Below, piece by piece: positions 7,973-17,800 of a DNA stretch of 64,000 bases; the stretch's first letter is position 1; the number at the start of each line of letters is the position of its first letter. This DNA comes from Belliella alkalica (GTDB lineage: Bacteria; Bacteroidota; Bacteroidia; Cytophagales; Cyclobacteriaceae), in contig NZ_JAKZGO010000007.1 of assembly GCF_022549785.1 (NCBI RefSeq), positions 1 through 64,000 on the forward strand, read 5' to 3'. A program made the position numbers and the translations under genes. The notes under the pieces were generated by a model. The model made no database searches and was not told where the DNA came from. It saw only the letters and a list, made by a program, of their open reading frames with translations.

Positions 7973-8862
7973 ATGCTAAACTGGCGAGACATAAATTCCG
8001 AAAAACCTGAAATTGGACAAGTTGTAATCCTATTGGATGAAAAGATCACAGATTTTAGAAGTGGACTTTAGGCCAGTTTTTAGAAAATGAAAATAACACT
8101 GACCATGGATACTTAATTCAATCAAATAAAATAATTAAGCCTGATAGCTATGCTTTTTGGACACCATTTTTAATAAAAGATCAAAGGATTCCGGGAGACT
8201 ATAAAGAAAAAGAGTTGCCACAGTTTCTATGTGCCTTCAAAGAAATTTTAAAAAGCTATGAAAATAGAATACTACTTATGGCTAAAACAAGTCAGTTATC
8301 CAGTGGAAAAACCTTCCATTTGGATTTCTATTTGAATGGTACCTATTCCAGAGCACTATCATTAATTGAGGGTTTTAGAGTTCTGTTAGATTCGAAAAAT
8401 TACATGGCTGCATCTCATATTATAAGACCTTATCTGGACAATTTCCTTCGCTTATTTGCATCTCATTTGGTCAAGAATCCAAATGGATTTGGCAACGAAG
8501 TGATGAAAGGAAAAAAAATGGAGGAGTTCTTTGATAAAGAAAATCCAAAAAAAACGCTTAAGGATTGGTATTTAAGGGAAAAAGCCTCTGAATCACACCC
8601 TTGGATCAACGAAGTCTATAAAAAAACCTCAGGATATATCCATTTTAGCTCCAAACATATTTTCAATCCAATTAGCAAAGTAAATAAAGAAGATGGAACT
8701 ATTGGACCTTATCTAACTAATTACGACTCTGAAACAGTTACTGACCTCAACCGAATTGAAGCAGTCCTAGTAATAATTGAAATTTCAAACTGTATTTTGG
8801 AATATGCTTATGGTTGGACTAGAACGAAAAATCAGGACTACTTATCATTTTGTAAAGTGTAA
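7973..8862 (+). pseudogene. frameshifted gene: DUF551-like start plus DUF5677-like body
   Basis: The ATG at 7973 starts MLNWRDINSEKPEIGQ, which resembles the W-I...KPE-G-Q opening of DUF551, and hits TAG at 8068-8070. A second frame open from 8059 (about 12 bp of overlap) supplies the matching end (YLIQSNKIIKPDSYAFW-P-F) and runs to 8862. Joining the frames gives one protein. The C-terminal 195 residues from the ATG at 8278 are helical, with ALSLIEGFRVLLDSKN and ASHIIRPYLDNF, recalling DUF5677/Abi-like helical proteins. That downstream part could still be translated alone. Its end overlaps the convergent gene at 8845 by 18 bp. Confidence 0.55.
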
Positions 8863-9741
8863 TCTATCGAATTCTATTCCATTTTTCAGGTTATGTTCAC
8901 CTTCAATATAAGTGACAATTTCCCCGTTTTTTTCTTTGTTTACAATCTTCACTCCATATCTTTCAAGAAACGGACTTATATTTCCGTGCTGCTGAAGCCA
9001 CTCTTCATAGCCTTTAATTGATGGCCCTCCAGTGTTAATTACGAACTCTACACCATGATAAACAAAAACAAAAAAAGTCTCCTTTCTGCTAGTAATTAGT
9101 AAATCATTTCCTATTCCAGCTGTCACCCAATCTCCACTTTGAGGATCACGCATTAAGGCATCCATGGGATAGATTGTTCGCTGTGAGAATGGCCAAACAC
9201 TTACTCCTTTGTTATACCGAGCATAATTCCGAATCGAGTCATAATGCGGTTCTTCTGCCAATATCTTACACCAATCTGAATCGTATAAGTTTTGATAAAC
9301 CAAAAACTCCAAAGCCATCTTCGCTAGTAATCGAGACATTAGGTCTTTTGGTGGATTGATACTAATTGGAAATAAAAAATGATTGGCTTCAAGACTGATA
9401 TTTTTATGAACATTAAATTTTGTGGAATTTTCTAAACTTATTGTAAGATTACCCTTCTCATTAAGTTTCAAGTTAATCTTTGTTTCCGTTCCAGCTATTT
9501 CACCTAGAACAGAAGGATGATTCCCTTTTTTATTGGGTACTTGATACCAACCCCTCATATTTCTAAATGAAGGATGCTCAAGTATCGGCTTTTCCACCTT
9601 TCTAGCAAAATAGTTATTGCAAGAATCACAGACTATACCTTTCGGAAGTACCAGTTTGTAGCTACCAAGAGACTCTGGAACAACATGTTCTCTACTTGTA
9701 GATTCTGATGTATCCTTTTTACAAAATAGGCACTGTTTCAT
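8845..9741 (-). CDS. HNH-type (CxxC...EHVxPExLG) protein, last gene of the defence operon
   Basis: 298 aa. The N-terminus holds a zinc-knuckle HNH signature: CLFC (residues 4-7), then REHVVPESLG, then IVCDSCNNYFA. This order (CxxC, E-H-x-x-P, CxxCN) is that of HNH_5-like nucleases. The remaining ~230 residues are unrecognised and may be a sensor or target-recognition part. It begins 10 bp after the PtuB-like gene and is the sixth and last gene of the minus-strand operon running from hsdR. It is distinct from the HNH of the preceding gene, so the operon encodes two different HNH proteins. Nuclease activity is predicted, not shown. Confidence 0.75.
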   Translation of the reverse strand: MKQCLFCKKDTSESTSREHVVPESLGSYKLVLPKGIVCDSCNNYFARKVEKPILEHPSFRNMRGWYQVPNKKGNHPSVLGEIAGTETKINLKLNEKGNLTISLENSTKFNVHKNISLEANHFLFPISINPPKDLMSRLLAKMALEFLVYQNLYDSDWCKILAEEPHYDSIRNYARYNKGVSVWPFSQRTIYPMDALMRDPQSGDWVTAGIGNDLLITSRKETFFVFVYHGVEFVINTGGPSIKGYEEWLQQHGNISPFLERYGVKIVNKEKNGEIVTYIEGEHNLKNGIEFDRLHFTK

Positions 9742-9751
9742 AATTAAAATC

Positions 9752-10540
9752 TTATAAAAATATTAAGTATTGACTAAAATTACTTTTAAACATATTTGAA
9801 TATTCACCACCTTCAGAAACATAGTTTCTTAATCTATCAAAAAAAATTTCTTTACATTTTTGCTCATTTGGGTGTCCTATGGAGGTGATATAGCAATCCT
9901 CTAAAGCACTAAGGTCATCGAGCCTCTCTTCTCTAAAATTGTCTAGAAAACTTCTATCTAGCCCTAGTTGGGTAATAGTTACTTGTCCTCTAGTTGTTTT
10001 GGCTTTTATATATTGATCGATAAATTCAATATGATCTTCAGGATCATCGTTTTCAGGATGAATAAAAGTTGGCAACTCACTATTTACGTCTGAATGATGA
10101 TTTAATGCCCTTACAGAATTACTTTCAATTGGAAATACATCTTGCTTTTCTCGCTGATTGCATTTTTGACACGCTAAAAACAAATTATCCCAATCATAGG
10201 ATTTCCAATAATATCCCGGATAAACAATTGGTGTCCCATTCGCCTGCTTCCATCGACCCTTTGGTCTAAAATGTTCAATATCACCGTCCGAAACATGCCT
10301 CATTTTTGATTCGCAAAAACAGCATTTGCCATTTTGAATATCTGTTAATGCCTCCTTCACCTCATCGCCTCCATATATTTCTTTTTTAAAATTGAACTGA
10401 GAAACTGGTTTATTTGGGGATAATGCAAGATATCCACTTGGATTTGAATCAAAATCAGTTTGAAATTTCGATTTTTCAAGTAATCCATCTGAGGCCAATA
10501 TAGATGGTACAGATACTCCAGATTTATCAATTCTTATCAT
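9752..10540 (-). CDS. ptuB-like: PtuB-like HNH endonuclease (Septu-type)
   Basis: 262 aa. The HNH core is CCFCESK, then DIEHFRPKGRW, then a YYWKSYDWDNLFLACQKCN segment and an FP motif (DVFPIE). This is the pattern of PtuB and of the TIGR02646/retron-associated HNH family. Its start overlaps the stop of the ATPase gene by 4 bp, the PtuA-PtuB arrangement of Septu anti-phage systems. In Septu the ATPase forms a complex with and controls the nuclease. No retron RT or msr/msd is adjacent, so I favour Septu over a retron. An N-terminal extension of about 75 residues precedes the HNH core. Confidence 0.85.
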   Translation of the reverse strand: MIRIDKSGVSVPSILASDGLLEKSKFQTDFDSNPSGYLALSPNKPVSQFNFKKEIYGGDEVKEALTDIQNGKCCFCESKMRHVSDGDIEHFRPKGRWKQANGTPIVYPGYYWKSYDWDNLFLACQKCNQREKQDVFPIESNSVRALNHHSDVNSELPTFIHPENDDPEDHIEFIDQYIKAKTTRGQVTITQLGLDRSFLDNFREERLDDLSALEDCYITSIGHPNEQKCKEIFFDRLRNYVSEGGEYSNMFKSNFSQYLIFL

Positions 10541-12147
10541 TTTTGCTGACTTTTTATTCTTATTGCTTCGTTTCTTAAAATTATCTTATCTTCAACTTCT
10601 TCAATTGTTTCTCCAGTTGGTAAATACCCTAGTTTGTTTTTGTATAATTCCAAAAGCCTTTTATCTTCTTCGCTCAAATTACCTTTTGAAATTATTTGCT
10701 TTCTCTTTTCTGCAAAGTCATCTGTTGATAAGGTTCTAGAACTATTTAAATTAAAATATTTACTCAATAAAACATGATCAATTCTCCAGTTTGGTAATTC
10801 AAATACTTTATAATCAACCTCTATCGTATTTTCTATTCCTTCTTTAAATAAAAAAATATCGCATCCTTTTGCTTCCTGAACAATTAAAGGACTATGCGTT
10901 GCTACTATAATATGACTGTTATCATCATTCAAATTGAAATAATGTAGCAATTCCACAAATCTTCTTTGCCAAGCTGGGTTTAAATGTGTGTCTGGTTCAT
11001 CTAGTAGAAACAGGCAATCTTGCCTCCCAGAAATAAGTATCAATCCCAAAACGGTTATCAGTTGTTGTTCTCCTTCACTAAGAGAATGAAATTGAAACAT
11101 TGTATCTCTTAATTCGGACCTGACACTTAATTGAATTTCATAAATCGAATCAATTACATAAAGAGCATCGAGGGCATCTAAAAAATCTGCTGGGTGTAAA
11201 AATTCTTTGTTAACTTTAGTTGCAACTTTATTTTTATCTAGTTTAATAATTAAATGTTCTAGCCCATCCTCGTCGTCAAAATACGATGTGGGAATATCAG
11301 GACTGTTTAAGTATAAAAATGAAATTAGCTTATGTGCTTTTCCTTTTGTCCCCCAAAAAGGATATTCAATTTCTTCTTCTTCTGTTTTTTTTGGTAAAAG
11401 GTTTTCTACAATAAATTCTATACTAACTGGATTCAAAGATTTTTCAGAACCACGTTTATACCAGTTTGGCTGTTTCAAATGTATAGTAAATTCTTCTAGA
11501 TTGGAAAATGAAGTGAACTCTTTTATTAAGTAATCTAGTCTTTCTTTGAATTTAGCAGAAGGTGGATCAAATCGAAATAGCAATATAGTCAATAGTACTA
11601 GTTGCGAATGGTGATTTTCTGCAAAAAACATATCCCGAAACCCCTGATCTAAAACGTTGTTTTTCTTAAGATCTTCCCATACTGTTTCTTCATATGGCCG
11701 AATTATTTCTCTTATCCTTTTGTTTTCCCCTGAATAATAACCAATTATATAATCTGGCAAATATTCTTGTTTTCGCTTACTTTTAAATTCAGAAAATTTT
11801 AATGTATGGAATTCTAGATCAGATGTGCCTTTTTGTTTGCGCTTAATATAAAAAACATTTTCTCCATCATTATTAAAGCATTCAATAATCAACTCTGAAT
11901 TCTTACACTCATATCGAATTTTGTATTCAAAAAAATTATACGGCCATTCTAAAAACGCTTTCCTAGTCCGCAGTAAACCTAGGTCTCTAAAGATTAAACC
12001 CAATATCTCTATTAAATTAGACTTGCCAAGTCCATTCCTACCTACTAATAGTGAAATTAGATCAGAATTAAATTCTAGATGCAAATTTTTGAAATTTTTA
12101 TATTTGGAAATCCAAAGAGACTTTATCTTCATATTATTTTTTTTCAT
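10537..12147 (-). CDS. ptuA-like: PtuA-like ABC/RecF-type ATPase (Septu-type)
   Basis: 536 aa. Walker A is GRNGLGKSN (about residues 36-44). The ABC signature is SLSEGEQQL, Walker B LFLLDEPDTHLNP and the switch histidine VATHSP. A long insertion lies between Walker A and the signature, as in PtuA, OLD and other SMC-like defence ATPases; no TOPRIM domain follows. The ATG at 12147 lies 15 bp after hsdS, and the 3' end overlaps ptuB by 4 bp. The ATPase is therefore in one operon with the type I restriction-modification genes. The likely role is to sense infection and gate the HNH partner. Confidence 0.88.
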   Translation of the reverse strand: MKKNNMKIKSLWISKYKNFKNLHLEFNSDLISLLVGRNGLGKSNLIEILGLIFRDLGLLRTRKAFLEWPYNFFEYKIRYECKNSELIIECFNNDGENVFYIKRKQKGTSDLEFHTLKFSEFKSKRKQEYLPDYIIGYYSGENKRIREIIRPYEETVWEDLKKNNVLDQGFRDMFFAENHHSQLVLLTILLFRFDPPSAKFKERLDYLIKEFTSFSNLEEFTIHLKQPNWYKRGSEKSLNPVSIEFIVENLLPKKTEEEEIEYPFWGTKGKAHKLISFLYLNSPDIPTSYFDDEDGLEHLIIKLDKNKVATKVNKEFLHPADFLDALDALYVIDSIYEIQLSVRSELRDTMFQFHSLSEGEQQLITVLGLILISGRQDCLFLLDEPDTHLNPAWQRRFVELLHYFNLNDDNSHIIVATHSPLIVQEAKGCDIFLFKEGIENTIEVDYKVFELPNWRIDHVLLSKYFNLNSSRTLSTDDFAEKRKQIISKGNLSEEDKRLLELYKNKLGYLPTGETIEEVEDKIILRNEAIRIKSQQK

Positions 12148-12162
12148 GAAGTAGTTTAAAAC

Positions 12163-13407
12163 TTAATCGACATTAACCAACTCCCCCCGAAATGCCTTCG
12201 CCAATATCGCCTGAGGCAATTGGTCAATCTTGGCTTTTAAGGAGTCATATTGGGATTCGATTTTGTCTGCCATAGAGAATAGAGCATCGACCTGAGATAC
12301 GATTTCTTTTTGTTCTTCTAAAGGCGGCATAGAAATATCCCAGTTTTTGACTTTACTTAGATTCAAATTAGGCTGATTTCCTCCTTCTGCTTTTGCTCTA
12401 ATGTCATTGTATTGGCTTAAGCAGTAATAGAATACATAGGTTCTAGTAATCGTAGGCATTGTTTCATTTACTAATGCTGCAATTGCTTGATTGGTTGTAG
12501 CCTCTATTTTTAGCCATCCAACTTGACCTCTAGTTTTACCTTCACCATACATGGCAACCAAAAGTGTATCTACTGGGAAAATTTTAACATTTGAGTCCCT
12601 GATAGCTATTTCTGTTATAAGTTCATCAGCTTCAAATATTAACTCATTTTTGACCAGTCCAGATTTTACCCAAGGGATGGTTCCCCCTTCATAATATTCT
12701 TTCACACCTCTTCTCGGGGTACCACCGGTTTTGACCTCAAATAAACTTCCAATTGTAGTCTCCTCCCACTCCTCCAATCCTTTCCCCTCTCTCCATTCCC
12801 TCGTCAACTCCCCAGTAACCGCCTGGGTCAAAACCTGCTGACGGAAGTTTTTTAGCAAGGTAGGTATCCCGTCCAACTTCTCCCTTAAACTATCCAAATG
12901 TCCAAACAATGCATCCAATTTGGCTACTATGCGCTGTTGCTCGAGAAGGGGAGGGAGTAAAAACTCTAATTCCTCAATCATTTTTGCAGAAATATTTGGT
13001 TGGGCTGCTCCGTAAGCCACGTCCTCAATTTCTTTCTTTAAGTTTCCAAGCAGGTAGAAAATGAATTTCTTGGATACTTTATCTGTGTTTGGTTTTAAGT
13101 TACCGACACGCTGATTTTGGAGTGCAATTTCACTTTCGTTGTAAATCCCATATTTTCCTGTTGTTGCGCCAGACATAGCAACCAAGATATCCCCCCTTTC
13201 AACAACAAAATTTTTCTTGAAAAGCTCTTCAGGAACCATTGCTGAATTTTGAATAAGTACTTGTCCATCTTGGATATTAGATATCCTGATAACTGGAATT
13301 CCGTAATCTTTAAAATCCTGTGATTTAAATGCATATCCGTTTTTCACAGATAAAACTTCTTTTAGCTTGGTTTGAGTCCACCCCATTGGTAATTTCTCCT
13401 CCATCAT
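12163..13407 (-). CDS. hsdS: type I restriction-modification specificity subunit S
   Basis: 414 aa with the classic repeated layout. Target-recognition domain 1 begins LPMGWTQTKLKEVLSVKNG; a conserved helical spacer follows (PPLLEQQRIVAKLDALFG...LRE). Domain 2 begins LEEWEETTIGSLFEV and ends with a second spacer (PPLEEQKEIVSQVDALF). HsdS sets the bipartite DNA target of both methylation and cleavage; the target cannot be read from the sequence. The start overlaps hsdM by 4 bp and ptuA follows after 15 bp. Confidence 0.95.
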   Translation of the reverse strand: MMEEKLPMGWTQTKLKEVLSVKNGYAFKSQDFKDYGIPVIRISNIQDGQVLIQNSAMVPEELFKKNFVVERGDILVAMSGATTGKYGIYNESEIALQNQRVGNLKPNTDKVSKKFIFYLLGNLKKEIEDVAYGAAQPNISAKMIEELEFLLPPLLEQQRIVAKLDALFGHLDSLREKLDGIPTLLKNFRQQVLTQAVTGELTREWREGKGLEEWEETTIGSLFEVKTGGTPRRGVKEYYEGGTIPWVKSGLVKNELIFEADELITEIAIRDSNVKIFPVDTLLVAMYGEGKTRGQVGWLKIEATTNQAIAALVNETMPTITRTYVFYYCLSQYNDIRAKAEGGNQPNLNLSKVKNWDISMPPLEEQKEIVSQVDALFSMADKIESQYDSLKAKIDQLPQAILAKAFRGELVNVD

Positions 13408-14867
13408 CCCAACAAAGCAATTATCTGGTCCAACTCTTTTTTAATGGCATCCAATTCAGATGCTGCCTGCTTGGCGATATCCAAGGGCTGACCCAGGTCG
13501 GCATTTTTGCTGATGTTCTCATTCTCAATCAGACCGATATCCAAGGAATCGTTTTTGGCGGCGATCTGCTCACGGGTAAAGACCTGCCATCTTGGGTCCT
13601 GAATGGCTTGACGTTTGGCATCATCCACCGTCCCATCATAGCTGTCCTTCACTTCCTCCAAGCCCAAGCCTCCTGTATAAGCTTTTACAAAATCCGCAAA
13701 GGCTTCCCGGGTAAAGGGAGTTCGCTTACCATAGCTAGGGGCATTGGTTCGCATATCGTAAAACCATACCCGTTTGGTATTGCCTGTTTCTTTTTTGCCC
13801 CGAGTAAAAAACAGCACATTGGTCTTCACACCTGCAGCATAGAAAATTCCCGTTGGCAAGCGAAGCACTGTATGTAGGTCGCATTTATCCATTAAGTCAC
13901 GACGGATTTTTTGTCCATCATTATCTTCGAAAAGCACATTATCGGGAAGCACCACTGCAGCCCTTGCTGTACCCGTATCCCTTCTTAGGGAACGGTAGAT
14001 GTGCATCAGGAAATTCAGCTGCTTATTTGAGGTTTGGATGGTAAAATCATCCCGAGTAGGCCTTTCTCCTCCCTGCTTGGTTCCGAAAGGTGGATTGGCA
14101 AGCACGCCGTCATAGTTTTTGAAACTTTTACCTTGTTCTGTCAAGGTGTCTCCCATAAAGATTGGGCTTTCCAGGCCATGCAGCTTGGCATTCATCAGAG
14201 CGAGTCTATGGGCATCCTGTACCAGTTCACAACCTGAAAAAGCCTCGTTGACTTGAAAAGCTCTTTCTTTGCTGTCTAAGGCATAGTAGTCCATTGTCTT
14301 TCGCTTCAGATACTCATCCGCCGCAATCATAAAGCCAAAAGTTCCTGCTGCTGGGTCATTCCAGCGCTCACCAATTTTGGGAGCGAGCAACTCCACCATC
14401 ACATTTATCAGTGGTCTAGGTGTAAAGTACTGCCCTGCCCCACTCTTTTTCTCTCCCGCATTCTTTTCCAGTAGTTCTTCATAAATACTGGCAATCTTAT
14501 CCTGCTCCTCGTCCTCATACCAATCGATTTGATCAATATTGGTAATCAACGTGCGGAGGTTGACAGGCTTGCGCAGGGTACTAGAGGCATTTGTATAGAT
14601 TTCCGTGATTGCAGCATTGGTGGACATCGTACCCAAGTTAGCCAGCAAGTCACGGTAAGTATCAAAGAGTTCTTTGTTGTCTTTGATCCCTTTGAGTTTA
14701 GACCAGCGATATTGTTCGGGAATGTCTTGGTCGAATTTCTTCACCTCGGACAATCTTAAAAAAAGTATATATGTAAGTTCGTTCAAATACTGATGATATG
14801 TAACTCCGTCATCACGAAGTACGTTACAAAGTTCCCACAGTTTCTTTGCAATCTGTTCTGCACTCAT
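13404..14867 (-). CDS. hsdM: type I restriction-modification DNA methyltransferase M
   Basis: 487 aa N6-adenine methyltransferase. An N-terminal helical HsdM domain (residues about 1-130) is followed by SAM-binding motif I DPAAGTFGFM and catalytic motif IV NPPFG, with GAGQYFTPRPL between. Motif I has Phe where Gly is more usual (GTGGF), a mild deviation seen in relatives. The C-terminal coiled region ends at the hsdS start. The gene is 9 bp downstream of hsdR and overlaps hsdS by 4 bp, so R-M-S is a single transcript in the order hsdR-hsdM-hsdS. Confidence 0.95.
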   Translation of the reverse strand: MSAEQIAKKLWELCNVLRDDGVTYHQYLNELTYILFLRLSEVKKFDQDIPEQYRWSKLKGIKDNKELFDTYRDLLANLGTMSTNAAITEIYTNASSTLRKPVNLRTLITNIDQIDWYEDEEQDKIASIYEELLEKNAGEKKSGAGQYFTPRPLINVMVELLAPKIGERWNDPAAGTFGFMIAADEYLKRKTMDYYALDSKERAFQVNEAFSGCELVQDAHRLALMNAKLHGLESPIFMGDTLTEQGKSFKNYDGVLANPPFGTKQGGERPTRDDFTIQTSNKQLNFLMHIYRSLRRDTGTARAAVVLPDNVLFEDNDGQKIRRDLMDKCDLHTVLRLPTGIFYAAGVKTNVLFFTRGKKETGNTKRVWFYDMRTNAPSYGKRTPFTREAFADFVKAYTGGLGLEEVKDSYDGTVDDAKRQAIQDPRWQVFTREQIAAKNDSLDIGLIENENISKNADLGQPLDIAKQAASELDAIKKELDQIIALLG

Positions 14868-14876
14868 GTTTTTCGT

Positions 14877-17800
14877 TTAGGCGTATAAATTTTGATTGAT
14901 CTGAGTGATCATTTCTTCCAGTTGCTCCTCAAAAATCCTGTTTAGCCGCTCAAATCCTCCGGCTTCATCGAAAGGATCTTCATCCAGATCTTCTTTTCTC
15001 AGAACTGTTTCTTTGAGCAGTTGTTTTTCAAAGCGGTCTATCCATTTTAGTTGGGTTTTGTTCCAAACTTTCATCTCCCGAATGCTGTTGACTGCTTTTT
15101 TGACACGTTCTTCGTGACTGATAAGCGAACTGCCCAAGGATAGTGTACGGATATATGAAATGATATCTGCTGCAATATCTTCATTTTTTGTTGCTTTCCA
15201 TGCAGCATGCAATGAAGTGGTATTATAACCTTCTTGGTCAAGGGCTAGCATCAGATCCTTCAAAGACTTGCGGTCCAGTTCGGTAGGGCGACTACAGACG
15301 ATTTTTAGGGCTTCGATTTTGTTTTGATTATCTTGAATAAATCTAGCAAAGTTATCTAGATAGTCTTCAGGCTTTTTGGCTTTGCCATATCCCCGTTCTA
15401 TTCCAAGAAACATATCATCATGTTCTGATACTAAAGTTGGATTTATCTCAGGTCGTAATTTGTCCAGAAAAACCCATAAGCCCGTTAGCTCAACAATTTT
15501 CTTTAAAGCTTCAGATGTATCTAAACCTTTTAATTGCTCCAAAAACTCCTCTGGATCTGATCCATTGGCATTATAAGCAAATTGATTAGCATGATCTCCT
15601 TTAAGGTATCTCTTCTTGCGCTGAATTTTAGCCACCAATTGTTCCACCTGCTTTTTGGCCTTTTCTCCTTGGTCAATTTCTTTCAGCTCTTCTACCAAGA
15701 GTTGGAAGCTGACTTTGGGGTTGGCTACAACTGGTTTCATTTGAGTGAAATCTTCTAATGTTTCGTAAATTTTCACTGCATCGTAAATTTTAAAAACTTC
15801 CTTGCCGATTTCATCACAACGACGGGTAGCTCTCCCTAACATTTGTTCATAGAGAATTCTTGATTTAATTCGACGCATAAAGACCAAGTTACAAATAGCT
15901 GGCACATCAATGCCAGTGGTCAAAAGATCTACCGTCACCGCAATATTTGGGTATTTTTCATTTTTGAAGCGACGAAATTGCTCTTTTGGGTTATAAGATT
16001 TTCCAGTGATTTTCTGAATGGCATCATCTTCTACTTCAACACCAATCGTTGCAAACTCTTCTTTCAGGTAAGACACCACCATATCAGCATGTTCATCAGT
16101 TGCTGCAAAAACCAAGGTCTTTTCCTCCCCATCAGGATCAAGTTCCTTAACCAATTGTTGGATGACCGTTCGGTTAAAACTCGGAGTAATTACTTTTCTA
16201 TTGAACCCAGAAATATCGATTTTCAACTCATCATCGAGTTTTTCAAGTTCGATGATCGTATTATTTTCCCTATCCAAAGCCTTTGGTTGAGCGCCTTTCT
16301 CCCAAATAATACCCTCTTCTCCTAATTGGGTTTTGATGATGTAAGGAGGTTCATGGTCTATCAAGAACCCGTCAATCACTGCCTCTCTGTAGGAATAAGT
16401 ATATACAGCTGGGCCGAAAATTTCAGTAGTATGTAAGGCAGGGGTGGCTGTGAGACCTATCGCAAAAGCATCAAAATAATCAAGTACCATTCTGTACTTG
16501 CTAACATAATCCCGCTGATCTTTGAAATTGAGCTCGTCTTCATCCATCTCACGATCCATCAAGTAGCCTCTATGGGCTTCATCGATGATGATACAATCGT
16601 ATTGATCTACCGGAGGGCTATCTTGATCTTCACTATAAAAAAGACGCTTGACCATACCTTGTACCGTAGCAAAATGAAGCCGTGTGTCCAATTCGGGCAC
16701 TTTGTCTTGAAGTTCCTTTATTCCATATATTTCGGAAAAGGTATTGAGTCCGATGATTTTATTGTCTTTGAAAGAATTGATAGCTTGGGTGGCCAATAGA
16801 GTTCTATCTACTAAAAATAGAATTCTTTTGAAGCGGTTAGACTGAATCAATCGGTAGCAGAGACCAATGATAGTTCGGGTCTTTCCTGTTCCAGTAGCCA
16901 TCGTAATCAAAGCCCTTGATCTAAAAGGATCTTCAAGCAATACTTTCTCCAATTCTTTAATTGCTTGAATTTGATACTTCCTCAAACCAAGCCCTGACTG
17001 ACTTTCTAAAAAATCTACAGTCTCGGTTTTTAGTTTATCCTCTGATGCCTGTAGGTCTTTTTCCATTAACTTGACTAAACCTTCCGGACTGTACCACCCT
17101 TTTAGCGCTTTGGATCTTTTGTGTTTTTGTCTTACATCGAGAAACCAAACCCCGCTCTTGGTTTTAATTTGCTCCAAGTAAGCCCTTCCATTTGTAGAAA
17201 AGAGGAAAGGAACCTTATGTCCCTGCCAATCTCCCAATAAGCTACCTTCAAACTTGGTTTCTACTAGCTCAGCATAAATTTTGGATTGGTTTAAGTCTGT
17301 CGAAATATCCGAAGCATATTTTTTTGCTTCCACAATTGCGTATAATTGTGTTCCTATGAAAAGTGCATAGTCTGCCCATTTACCTCCACACGGCCATTCT
17401 GCTATTGCTAGATTTTTACCTCTTTGAGGTTGTGTCTTATTCTTTTTGAAATTGAGTACTTGTGTATCAACTTCCCAGCCTGCAGCCCGTAATTGCTCGT
17501 CTATCAAAAGACGGGTTTCTGCTTCTGACATTTCTATCTTTCGAGCAGCTTTCTGAGAGCGAGTTTGGATTTCTTGTTGTTTTTCTTCTGGAAGTTGAAT
17601 AGTGCTCCTTTCTTGGAGCAGTTCCTCAAATTTTACTTGCAGCTCCGCATATTCCTGTTCTAAAATATGAAGCGCATGGCGTGTATCCTTATTTTCTGGT
17701 AAGTGAAATTTTACTGTGCTGAGGTCATCATTTTCTTCTGAATATGTTTGATAAAACCATTTGGATATTTTGAATGTGGAAAAGAGTAATTCTTTAGCAT

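Noticed and set aside
9752-12147. Retron-type system (HNH of the TIGR02646 type with an ATPase)
   Set aside because: No retron RT or msr/msd is adjacent. The only RT sequence is the group II intron remnant 6.7 kb away, so a Septu-like pair is the better call.
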